Source of the DNA: DASUPK01 sp963743575
GTDB taxonomy: Bacteria > Actinomycetota > Thermoleophilia > Solirubrobacterales > 70-9
Length of the DNA stretch: 64,000 nucleotides
Assembly: GCA_963743575.1 (NCBI GenBank)
Contig: CAVUQC010000007.1
Coordinates: forward strand, 744,001 to 808,000
Direction: 5' to 3'
The position numbers and the translations under genes are program-made. Positions within the stretch are counted from its first letter, which is position 1, and the number at the start of each line of letters is the position of its first letter. Shown here piece after piece: positions 48,015-55,760 of the stretch. A model generated the notes under the pieces. It had not been told where the DNA came from, made no database searches, and saw only the letters and a list, made by a program, of their open reading frames with translations.

Positions 48015-49048
48015 AGGTCCTGGTCACCGGAGCAGGCGGGATGCTCGGCCAGGACGTCGTGCGGGTCGCGAAGGACATGCGCCACCAGGTCGTTGCGCTG
48101 AGCCGCGACGATCTCGACGTCTCCGATCCGGCCCGAGTAGAGCGGCTGATCACCCGCGAGCGCCCGGACGCGGTCATCAACTGCGCCGCCTGGACCAACG
48201 TCGACGGCGCCGAGGAATTCGAGCATGACGCGTCGGTGATCAACGCCCAGGGAGCCGGCTTCGTGGCCGGCGCGGCGGCGAAGGTCGGCGCCCAGGTGGT
48301 CTTCCCGTCCACCGACTATGTCTTCAACGGAAAGGGCGGCCCCTACGGCGAGTCCGACGATCCCAACCCGATCAACGCCTACGGCCGCACCAAGCTCGGC
48401 GGCGAGCGCGCCACGGCTCTCGTCAACGGGCGCAGCTTCATCGTGCGGACCTCGTGGCTGTTCGGCCCGCACGGCGGCAACTTCGTGGAGACGATGCTGC
48501 GACTCGGGAAGGACGGCGGGCCGGTCGTGGTCGTCCACGACCAGGTCGGGTCTCCCACCTACACCGGCCACCTGGCCGTCGGCCTGCTCCGCCTGATCGA
48601 CACGGGCGCCTTCGGGATCCACCACATGTCGGGGGAGGGAAGCTGCTCCTGGTACGAGTTCGCCATGGAGATCTTCCGCCAGGCCGAGGTCGTGACGCGG
48701 GTGATGGCCACCTCCACGGACATGATGGAGCGCCCCGCGACCCGACCGGGCAACTCGATCCTGGAGAGCCGGCGCACCACCCCGATCGAACTGCCCCCAT
48801 GGCAGCGCGGGCTCTCCGACTACCTGGCCCGGCGCGGTCACATCGAGGAAGAGGAGGCGCCGAAGAAACAGCGCTCCAGCTCATCTCGCCGCCAGCCCAT
48901 GCTCGACTGGACGCGCCGCGAGCGCGAGGAGCGCGAGGCCGACGGCGAGGAGATCACGGGTGAGAGCGAATTGCCCCTGGAGGACGTGACCTGGGAGGAC
49001 GGATCCGACGAGCCGGACGGAGAGGACAAAGGGGTGGACGCGGCGTGA
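48011..49048 (+). CDS. rmlD: dTDP-4-dehydrorhamnose reductase with charged C-terminal extension
   Basis: A 345-aa short-chain dehydrogenase: MKVLVTGAGGMLGQDVVRVA, NCAAWTNVDGAEE, FPSTDYVFNGKGGPYGESD, NAYGRTKLGGE and the LFGPHGGNFVETML segment are all RmlD motifs. It reduces dTDP-4-keto-rhamnose with NADPH. After the enzyme core (about residue 275) comes a ~70-residue tail rich in Glu, Asp, Arg and Ser with no catalytic motif, which is unusual for RmlD. It overlaps rmlA and rmlB by four bases each. Confidence 0.9.
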   Translation: MKVLVTGAGGMLGQDVVRVAKDMRHQVVALSRDDLDVSDPARVERLITRERPDAVINCAAWTNVDGAEEFEHDASVINAQGAGFVAGAAAKVGAQVVFPSTDYVFNGKGGPYGESDDPNPINAYGRTKLGGERATALVNGRSFIVRTSWLFGPHGGNFVETMLRLGKDGGPVVVVHDQVGSPTYTGHLAVGLLRLIDTGAFGIHHMSGEGSCSWYEFAMEIFRQAEVVTRVMATSTDMMERPATRPGNSILESRRTTPIELPPWQRGLSDYLARRGHIEEEEAPKKQRSSSSRRQPMLDWTRREREEREADGEEITGESELPLEDVTWEDGSDEPDGEDKGVDAA

Positions 49049-50043
49049 AGCTCCTGGTCACGGGCGGGGCAGGGTTCATCGGGTCCAACTACGTGCGCAT
49101 GCGCCTGGCGAGCCATCCCGATGACTCGGTCCGCGTCCTGGACAAGCTCACCTATGCGGGGCGGCAGGAGAACCTCGAGAGGCTTCCGGAGGACCGCTTC
49201 GAGCTGATCGAGGCCGACATCGCCGATCGCGACGCCGCTCGGGGCGCCGTAGACGGCTGCGACGTCGTCGTCAACTTCGCCGCGGAGACTCATGTCGACC
49301 GCTCGATCGAGGCGCCGGGCGAGTTCATCACCACGGACGTCTTCGGCACCTACGTGCTGCTCGAGGCGGCCCGGGACGCGAACGTGCGCTACCTCCAGTT
49401 CTCAACCGACGAGGTCTACGGCGACTTCGAGATGGGCTCCGCGACAGAGGAGTCGCCGCTCTCCCCCTCCTCGCCCTACTCGGCCTCCAAGGCCGGCGGT
49501 GACCTGATGGTCGCCGCCTTTGCCCGGACCTACGGCGCCGAGGCTCTGATCATGCGCGCCTCCAACAACTACGGGCCGTATCAGTACCCCGAGAAGCTGA
49601 TCCCGCTCTGCATCCTCAACGCCCTCGCCGGCGACCCACTGCCGGTCTACGGCGACGGCATGCAGGTGCGCAACTGGCTGCATGTGGACGATTGCTGCGC
49701 AGCCGTGGACGCCGTTCTCGAAGGCGGCGAGCCGGGGAACGTCTACAACGTCGGCGGGCCCGACGAGCTCCCGAACATCGAGGTGATCAGGCGGATCCTT
49801 GCGCTCACCGACCGCGACGAATCGCTGGTCTCCTACGTCAAGGACCGGCCCGGCCACGATCGCCGCTATTCACTCTCGGCCGCCCGCCTCGAGGCGCTGG
49901 GCTGGAAGGCCGCCGTCGGCTTCGACGAGGGCATCGAGCGAACCGTGCACTGGTACCGGGAGAACGAGGATTGGTGGATGCCGATCCGCTCGGGGGACTA
50001 CCGCACGTACTACGAGCGCCACTACGGCGAGGCGCTGAAGTAG
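49045..50043 (+). CDS. rmlB: dTDP-glucose 4,6-dehydratase
   Basis: A 332-aa extended SDR: KLLVTGGAGFIGSNYVR, FAAETHVDRSI, the catalytic YSASKAGGD, MRASNNYGPYQYPEKLIP and RNWLHVDDCC. It converts dTDP-glucose to dTDP-4-keto-6-deoxyglucose, the branch point for rhamnose and other deoxysugars. It is the last gene of rmlA-rmlD-rmlB. An rmlC epimerase gene is not present in the window. Three bases separate it from the convergent frameshifted gene. Confidence 0.94.
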   Translation: MKLLVTGGAGFIGSNYVRMRLASHPDDSVRVLDKLTYAGRQENLERLPEDRFELIEADIADRDAARGAVDGCDVVVNFAAETHVDRSIEAPGEFITTDVFGTYVLLEAARDANVRYLQFSTDEVYGDFEMGSATEESPLSPSSPYSASKAGGDLMVAAFARTYGAEALIMRASNNYGPYQYPEKLIPLCILNALAGDPLPVYGDGMQVRNWLHVDDCCAAVDAVLEGGEPGNVYNVGGPDELPNIEVIRRILALTDRDESLVSYVKDRPGHDRRYSLSAARLEALGWKAAVGFDEGIERTVHWYRENEDWWMPIRSGDYRTYYERHYGEALK

Positions 50044-50046
50044 CCG

Positions 50047-50642
50047 CTATCCGCCCGTGGCGGGGTCGAGCTCCCGCTCGGTGTAGACCAGGATCTCTGA
50101 GATCGTGCTCCGGCTCATGTTTTCGATGTGGTACGTGAACGACATGACCACGGTCTGCGTGACGGCGTCGTTCACCGGAACGTTGAACATGTAGACGGCC
50201 TGGGCGTGGTCACCGTCGCCGAGGATCGCCGCGTCATGCTGCATGGACCCGAACGCCGGCAACGGGAGAGTCCGCCCGCCGTGGCCGTTCTCCCGGCGAT
50301 CCATCGCCCCAACCTGTTGCTCGAAGACGGTCGCGGGGTCCCAGTCCATTCCTGGTGGGGCCGCGAAGATTTGCACCGTGAGGCCTCCCGTTCCGGGTGG
50401 CACCGCCAGGTCGAGATCGGTCAACCGGTGCACGCCGACTCGAGAGATCTGATTCTGCCCCTGAGTGAGCCTGAAGTCGAAGAATCCGCATTCTTGAGGG
50501 GCCCGCTGGCAATCTCGCCCCAGAGATCGCCTGAGCCACCGGAATCAGCGGCCACAGCCCCCGTGGTGAGGTAAGCCGCGGCGGCGAGCATCAGCGGCAC
50601 CATGAATCCGATGGCTCTTCGCACGCGCACGGCTGAGCCCAT
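50047..50642 (-). pseudogene. Secreted protein gene interrupted by a one-base frameshift
   Basis: The gene is split between two frames. From ATG 50642 one frame gives a good signal peptide (AIGFMVPLMLAAAAYLTTGAVAA) and SGGSGDLWGEIASGP, then unrelated residues and a stop near 50421. The -1 frame continues the sense with ECGFFDFRLTQGQNQISRVG and on to ENMSRSTISEILVYTERELDP, ending at 50047. The switch falls near the GGGCCCC run around 50500-50510; one extra C would restore one ORF of about 200 codons. A mutation or a sequencing error cannot be told apart here. Family unknown. Confidence 0.65.
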
Positions 50643-50754
50643 GAACCCCCATCGGCCACCGGCTCGCCGGCCTGTAGCCGGATGGCGCCGGCTGCAGACA
50701 GCACATTCGGAGAAGACGCCGGCGGAGGCCTCTTGCTAGAACGCAGTAACTCCC

Positions 50755-52911
50755 ATGACGCGCCACCTGACCCGTCTCGCTGACATCGCCTACCGCCGCC
50801 GCGGCCTCATGGTCATTGCATGGATCGTCGCCGCGATCGTGATCATCGGCGTCGGCTCGTCGCTCAAGGGCGAGTTCAACGCCAACTACAACACTCCGGG
50901 CTCGGACTCCAAGGCGGCGAGCCAAATCACCGAACAGCGCTTCGGCGGCTACTCCGGCCAGGAGGTGACCGTCACCTGGAAGGACTCGGCCGGCGCACAG
51001 AGCCCGGCCGTGCAACGGCGGATCAACCAATTCCTTGTGGAGGCGGAGAAGGTCAACAACATCGCCGGACACACTCAGTTCCGGGTTTCTCAGAACGGTC
51101 AGATCGGCACGACATCCCTCCCACTGACCGTTCCGGGATGGGACGTGACCAAGGACGAAGGCACGCAGTTGATCGACGCGGCGCAGGCCCACGACGGCAA
51201 CGGTCTGGAGATCAAGCTGGGCGGCGATCCGATCAATCGGGCGGAGGAGCAGTCCAGCCCGGAGGGAGTCGGGTTCTTCGGCGCCGCGATTGTGCTCCTG
51301 ATCGCCTTCGGCTCGGTGGTGGCGGCGGGTCTGCCGCTTGCGATCGCGCTGATCGGCCTCGGGATCTCATCGGGCGGCCTGATTCCGTTGCTGGCCAACG
51401 CGATGGACGTCCCCGATTGGACCACCGCGGTCTCGGGCCTGATCGGGATCGGCGTCGGCATCGACTACTCGCTGCTCGTCCTGACCCGCTTTCGATCGGC
51501 GCTGGGAGAGGGAAAGGATCGTCACGACGCGGTGGTGGAGGCCGTCACCACCGCTGGGCGGAGCGTGATCATCGCCGGCTCCACCGTGGTGATCGCCGTC
51601 CTGGGCCTCTTCCTCACCGGGCTCACCTACATGTACGGCGTGGCGCTCTCGGCGGCCATCGCGGTCCTCGTCATGATGCTCGCCGCGATCACCCTGCTGC
51701 CCGCTCTGCTTTCGTACCTCGGCCCGAGGGTCGACCGCCTGCGCATCCCGCTTCTTGGCAGACGGAACAGGCTGACGAGCGAGACGGGCAAGGAATCCCC
51801 AGCCCTGCGCTGGGCCCACGGGGTCCAGAAGCGCCCCTGGCTGGCCGCCATCTCAGCGACGGCGGTACTGCTCGCGCTCGCGGCGCCTGCACTCGGCATG
51901 CGACTGGGCTTCCCCGACGCCGGCAATGACCCGCCCGGCTCGATGACTCGGCAGGGCTACGACCTGACCGCCGAGGGCTTCGGTCCGGGCACGAACGGAC
52001 CGGTGGTCGTCGCCGCCACGTTGTCGAGCGATTCGCAGAAGTACTTGATGGACAACCTCGCGAATCAGATGCGCGCCGATTCGGACGTGGCCTTCGTCTC
52101 TCCGGTCAGGCTCAACTCCGCCCATGACGCCGCCCTGATCACGGTCGTCCCCAAGAGCTCACCCCAGGACCAGGCGACCTCGGACCTGGTGAAGCGGCTC
52201 CGCGACCACACCGTCCCGAACGCCGTCGGCACCTCTGGGATCGACGTCAAGATCGGAGGCGTCACGGCGGCGCTCGAGGACCAGAGCGCCTACATGACGG
52301 ACCGCATGCCGCTCTTCATCGCGGGGGTGGTCGGACTCTCCTTCCTGCTCCTGCTGGTCGCGTTCCACTCGCCCTTCATCTCGTTGAAGGCGGGAGTGAT
52401 GAACCTGCTCTCGGTCTCCGCCGCCTACGGCGTGATGACCCTGGCGGCAAAGGGAGGTGGCTTCAGCAACCTGATCGGCATCGACCACGAGGTCCCGGTC
52501 GCCCCCTTCATGCCGGTGATGATGTTCGCGATCCTCTTCGGCCTCTCGATGGACTACGAGGTCTTTCTGATCTCGCGCATCCGAGAGGAGTACCTGAAGG
52601 ACGGGGACACGCGCCGCGCCGTGGCTGAGGGCCTCGCGAAGACCGCCCGGGTGATCACCGCGGCCGCCGCGATCATGGTGGTCGTCTTCCTCGCCTTCGT
52701 GACCTCCAACCAGGTCTTCCTGAAGCTGTTCGGGATCGGCCTGGCCTCGGCGATCTTCCTGGACGCCACGATCGTCCGGATGGTGCTCGTTCCGGCCGTG
52801 ATGCAACTGCTCGGCAAGAGGAACTGGTGGATCCCCGACTGGCTCGAGCGCATCCTGCCGCGGCTGGACGTCGAGCGGGTGGCTGCGGCGGGCGCGGAGA
52901 GCGGCTCCTAG
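50755..52911 (+). CDS. MMPL/RND family transporter
   Basis: A 718-aa protein with the MMPL layout: an N-terminal membrane segment, a large outer domain (residues ~35-180), five or six membrane segments with GIGVGIDYSLLVLTRFR, a second outer domain, and another bundle with LFGLSMDYEVFLISRIREEYL. The GIDYS and SMDYE motifs carry the acidic residues of proton coupling. Likely substrates are lipids or hydrophobic compounds. It is a single gene here and shares CTAG with the convergent sigma factor gene. Confidence 0.92.
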   Translation: MTRHLTRLADIAYRRRGLMVIAWIVAAIVIIGVGSSLKGEFNANYNTPGSDSKAASQITEQRFGGYSGQEVTVTWKDSAGAQSPAVQRRINQFLVEAEKVNNIAGHTQFRVSQNGQIGTTSLPLTVPGWDVTKDEGTQLIDAAQAHDGNGLEIKLGGDPINRAEEQSSPEGVGFFGAAIVLLIAFGSVVAAGLPLAIALIGLGISSGGLIPLLANAMDVPDWTTAVSGLIGIGVGIDYSLLVLTRFRSALGEGKDRHDAVVEAVTTAGRSVIIAGSTVVIAVLGLFLTGLTYMYGVALSAAIAVLVMMLAAITLLPALLSYLGPRVDRLRIPLLGRRNRLTSETGKESPALRWAHGVQKRPWLAAISATAVLLALAAPALGMRLGFPDAGNDPPGSMTRQGYDLTAEGFGPGTNGPVVVAATLSSDSQKYLMDNLANQMRADSDVAFVSPVRLNSAHDAALITVVPKSSPQDQATSDLVKRLRDHTVPNAVGTSGIDVKIGGVTAALEDQSAYMTDRMPLFIAGVVGLSFLLLLVAFHSPFISLKAGVMNLLSVSAAYGVMTLAAKGGGFSNLIGIDHEVPVAPFMPVMMFAILFGLSMDYEVFLISRIREEYLKDGDTRRAVAEGLAKTARVITAAAAIMVVVFLAFVTSNQVFLKLFGIGLASAIFLDATIVRMVLVPAVMQLLGKRNWWIPDWLERILPRLDVERVAAAGAESGS

Positions 52912-53417
52912 TTCGAGGCAGCCTGGAGCGATCCGCCCAGGCGCCGCCTGAGCGCGACGCGGGCCCGCTGCAGGTTGCTGTTGACGGAGGGAACGGTCAC
53001 TCCAAGATGCTCCGCGGCCTCCCGCGCGGAGAGCCCGAACACCTCCCTGAGCACGAACGCCTCCTGCTGCCTGCGCGGCAGCAGCCCGACCGCCCCCATC
53101 ACCCGGTCAATTGACTGGCGTCGTCCGAGCTGGTCCATCGGCTCAACCAGATCGGTGGCCTCGTCGCCGCCGCCCAGATCGAGTCGCCGCCTGATCTGGT
53201 CGAGCGACGCGTTGGTGGCGATTCGGTAGAGCCAGGATCGAAGGGATCCCCTCCCCTCGAATCGGTGGAGAGAGCGCCAGCCTCGCAGCAGCGCTTCCTG
53301 CAGCGCATCCTCCGCGTCATGGGGCGAGCGGAGGATGCGCATGCAGTGGGCACGGAGCTCGTCGCGATGGAGCTCGACCGCCTCGGCGTAGCGACTGTGC
53401 CGCTCAGTCTGGGACAT
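52908..53417 (-). CDS. ECF-type RNA polymerase sigma factor
   Basis: A 169-aa sigma factor with region 2 (SPHDAEDALQEALLRGWRSLHRFEG, LRSWLYRIATNASLDQIRRR) and region 4 (LLPRRQQEAFVLREVFGLSAREAAEHLGVTVPSVNSNLQRAR). No anti-sigma gene is adjacent. ATG 53417 overlaps the MFS stop by one base; GTG 53420 is an alternative. Being second in an operon with an MFS exporter, under a TetR-type repressor, is an unusual setting. Confidence 0.88.
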   Translation of the reverse strand: MSQTERHSRYAEAVELHRDELRAHCMRILRSPHDAEDALQEALLRGWRSLHRFEGRGSLRSWLYRIATNASLDQIRRRLDLGGGDEATDLVEPMDQLGRRQSIDRVMGAVGLLPRRQQEAFVLREVFGLSAREAAEHLGVTVPSVNSNLQRARVALRRRLGGSLQAASN

Positions 53418-54862
53418 CACAGCTCCGCGACATCCTCCTCGCTGACGGCCGTCCTCGGCAGTGTCAGGGCGAGAAGCCCTGCGAGCACGAACAACCCGAT
53501 CACCACGAACGCGCTGTGCTTGAACGCCTCGGTGAACGGACGGCTCTCGACCTGCGTGAAGAACACCGTGCCGACGACGGCCACACCCAACGCTCCGCCG
53601 AGCTGCTGTGCGGTGCTGAACATCCCGCCGGCGCCCCCGGCGACCTCATGCGGCACGGCCGCCAGGACGACATTGACGAGCGGGATGATCATCAGCGAGA
53701 GGCCTGCTCCCGCGACGACCAGGCCCGGGACGACCGGCCAGGGATCGGACCCGCTGCCGACCTGGCTCGAGCCGAGCAGCACCGCGAGGACCCCGACGGC
53801 CATCAGGAAGCCGCCCAGGCTGAGGATCCCGCGGCCGTGCCTCTGCGCCAGCGGGACCGCGAACGGCGCCAGCACGAAGCTGCCGATGCTGAACGCCAGG
53901 AGGGTGAGACCCGCACCCAGCGGCGAGAAGCCCCTGCCTCCCTGGAGCCAGACCACGAACATCACCGAGAAGCCCTGCAGCCCTCCGGAGAACGCCGCCT
54001 GGACCAGGAGCCCGGCTGAGAAGGCCGGGATCCGAAGCAGACGGGTCCGCAGGAGGGGTGCAACGCCGACTCGGGGGAGCCGCTCGATTACGGTTGCCAA
54101 GACGACCAGCGCCCCGACCCCTGCGGCGAGCATCGCCCAGATCCAGGCGGGCCAGCCGAGGCTGCGTCCCTCGAGCAGCGGGTACGCGATCGCGACGATC
54201 GACGCCGCTAGTACGCCGGCGCCGAGCAGATCCGGGCGCCCGGCTTCAGGATCGCTGCTCTCGGGGACCACCCGGATGGTGGCGATCAGGGACACGATCG
54301 CGACAGGGATGTTGACGAAGAACACCGTCCTCCAGCCCCAGCCGAACAGGTCGGCCTGAGTCAGTACGCCACCGAGGACGAGCCCGATCGCCGATGCGAA
54401 ACCCAGGGTCGCCCCGTAGGCCCCGAAGACCTTGCCGCGCTCCTCGCTGTCGAAGATCGTGCGGAAGGTCCCGAGCAGCTGCGGGATCATCGCGGCCGCC
54501 GCGACCCCTTGCACGACCCGGGCCGCGATCAGCTCATTCGGCGTCTGGGACAGCCCGGCCGCCAGGCTCGCGAGCCCGAAGGTCACGATGCCGCGGACGA
54601 ACATCCGCTTGCGCCCGAGCAGATCGCCGAAGCTCCCCGAAACGATCAGGGTAGCCGCGAAAGCGAGCATGTAGGCGGAGATCACCCACTCGAGCTGGGT
54701 GCCCGTGGCGCCCAGGTCGGTCCGAATCGTCGGCAGGGCGACGTTGACGATCGTCAGATCGATCAGATCCATCGTCGCCGCGCCGATCATCACCGCGGCT
54801 GCCAGCCACCGGCGTGGATAGGTCTCGATCCGCCCTCTCAAATCTGTGGCCATGGCCTCCAT
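53417..54862 (-). CDS. MFS drug exporter, DHA2 (EmrB/QacA) type
   Basis: A 481-aa protein with about 14 membrane segments. Motifs are TMDLIDLTIVNVALPTI, the QLEWVISAYMLAFA segment, GSFGDLLGRKRMF (loop 2-3) and GWGWRTVFFVNIPVA. This is typical of DHA2 multidrug exporters. ATG 54862 is fixed by a strong AAGGAGG five bases upstream. A TetR gene is divergent with 120 bases between, so the TetR probably represses this exporter. The sigma factor gene follows with coupled translation. Confidence 0.9.
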   Translation of the reverse strand: MEAMATDLRGRIETYPRRWLAAAVMIGAATMDLIDLTIVNVALPTIRTDLGATGTQLEWVISAYMLAFAATLIVSGSFGDLLGRKRMFVRGIVTFGLASLAAGLSQTPNELIAARVVQGVAAAAMIPQLLGTFRTIFDSEERGKVFGAYGATLGFASAIGLVLGGVLTQADLFGWGWRTVFFVNIPVAIVSLIATIRVVPESSDPEAGRPDLLGAGVLAASIVAIAYPLLEGRSLGWPAWIWAMLAAGVGALVVLATVIERLPRVGVAPLLRTRLLRIPAFSAGLLVQAAFSGGLQGFSVMFVVWLQGGRGFSPLGAGLTLLAFSIGSFVLAPFAVPLAQRHGRGILSLGGFLMAVGVLAVLLGSSQVGSGSDPWPVVPGLVVAGAGLSLMIIPLVNVVLAAVPHEVAGGAGGMFSTAQQLGGALGVAVVGTVFFTQVESRPFTEAFKHSAFVVIGLFVLAGLLALTLPRTAVSEEDVAEL

Positions 54863-54982
54863 ACGAGCCTCCTTTGCTTCTCGAACGTCTATCGTGTAAC
54901 GAACGTTGTTTGAGTTCGAACGGTGTTCTAGCAAATCGGAACAGTTTTTGCAACGTCGTTCGGGACTAGTACGGTGTTCGAG
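54863..54982. promoter_or_regulatory. MFS-tetR divergent promoter region with repeated CGAACG
   Basis: The hexamer CGAACG occurs at 54882-54887, 54900-54905 and 54917-54922 (18 and 17 bases apart), and inverted as CGTTCG at 54957-54962. GTTCGAAC at 54914-54921 is a perfect palindrome. These are likely TetR operator half-sites controlling both directions. Confidence 0.5.
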
Positions 54983-55723
54983 ATGAGCGCGGAGAAAAAG
55001 ACAGGCGAGATCCCGCCGCCGCCTTGGCAGCGCGTGCCGGAGCGAGGCAAGCGCCGCCGGCGCGATCCCCTCACCCAGGAGGCAATCGTCGAGACGGCGA
55101 TCAAGGTGCTCGACGAGGTCGGTCTCGCCGGCTTCAGCATGCGCCGGGTCGCCGAGGTACTCGACACCGGAGCGGCCTCCCTCTACTGGCACGTCGGCTC
55201 GAAGGACGGCCTCTTCGACCTGATCTTCGAGGAGATCATCGGCGAGCAGATCGCGGACGTGCCGGAGCCCGATCCGAAGCGATGGCGGGAGCAGCTCAAG
55301 GAGGTCGCCCGGACCATGCGCCGGACGATCCTGCGCCACCGCGACATCGTTCAGCTCTCGGTCGGCCGGATCCCGATGGGGCCCAATGCCCTGCGTATGT
55401 CGGAGGAGGTGCTGGCGATCCTGCGCGCCGGCGAGGTGCCCGACGAGCTCGCGGTCCAGAGCTACCTCCTGCTGATCTCGCTTGTCAACGGCTTCACCCT
55501 CGACGAGGCGGGCTATGCCGATCAGGCGCCCGAGGGCGCCCCGGCGATGGAGGAGGCGGCGCAGATGGTCCAGACCTACTTCAGCTCCCTGCCCGAGGAG
55601 GGGTTCTCGAACCTGAAGGAGCTGGCCGAGCACTTCGCCATCACCGACCAGGACGCGCGCTTCGAGCTGCTGCTCGACCTGTTCGTCGACGGGCTCGCCG
55701 CGCGGGCCTCGTCAGCCTCCTAG
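54983..55723 (+). CDS. TetR family repressor
   Basis: A 246-aa regulator with a Pro/Arg-rich N-terminal extension, then the TetR helix-turn-helix region: LTQEAIVETAIKVLDEVGLAGFSMRRVAEVLDTGAASLYWHVGSKDGLFDLI. The C-terminal domain resembles TetR_C-type ligand-binding domains. ATG 54983 is used; GTG 54974 is also in frame. It is divergent from the DHA2 exporter and probably regulates it. Confidence 0.9.
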   Translation: MSAEKKTGEIPPPPWQRVPERGKRRRRDPLTQEAIVETAIKVLDEVGLAGFSMRRVAEVLDTGAASLYWHVGSKDGLFDLIFEEIIGEQIADVPEPDPKRWREQLKEVARTMRRTILRHRDIVQLSVGRIPMGPNALRMSEEVLAILRAGEVPDELAVQSYLLLISLVNGFTLDEAGYADQAPEGAPAMEEAAQMVQTYFSSLPEEGFSNLKELAEHFAITDQDARFELLLDLFVDGLAARASSAS

Positions 55724-55760
55724 GCCGCCGGTCGCTGTCGGTAAGGTCAGTAGGTTCGGC

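Noticed and set aside
50490..50545. Programmed -1 ribosomal frameshift at GGGCCCC
   Set aside because: The codon frame is GGG CCC CTC, so the X XXY YYZ slip pattern is not in register.
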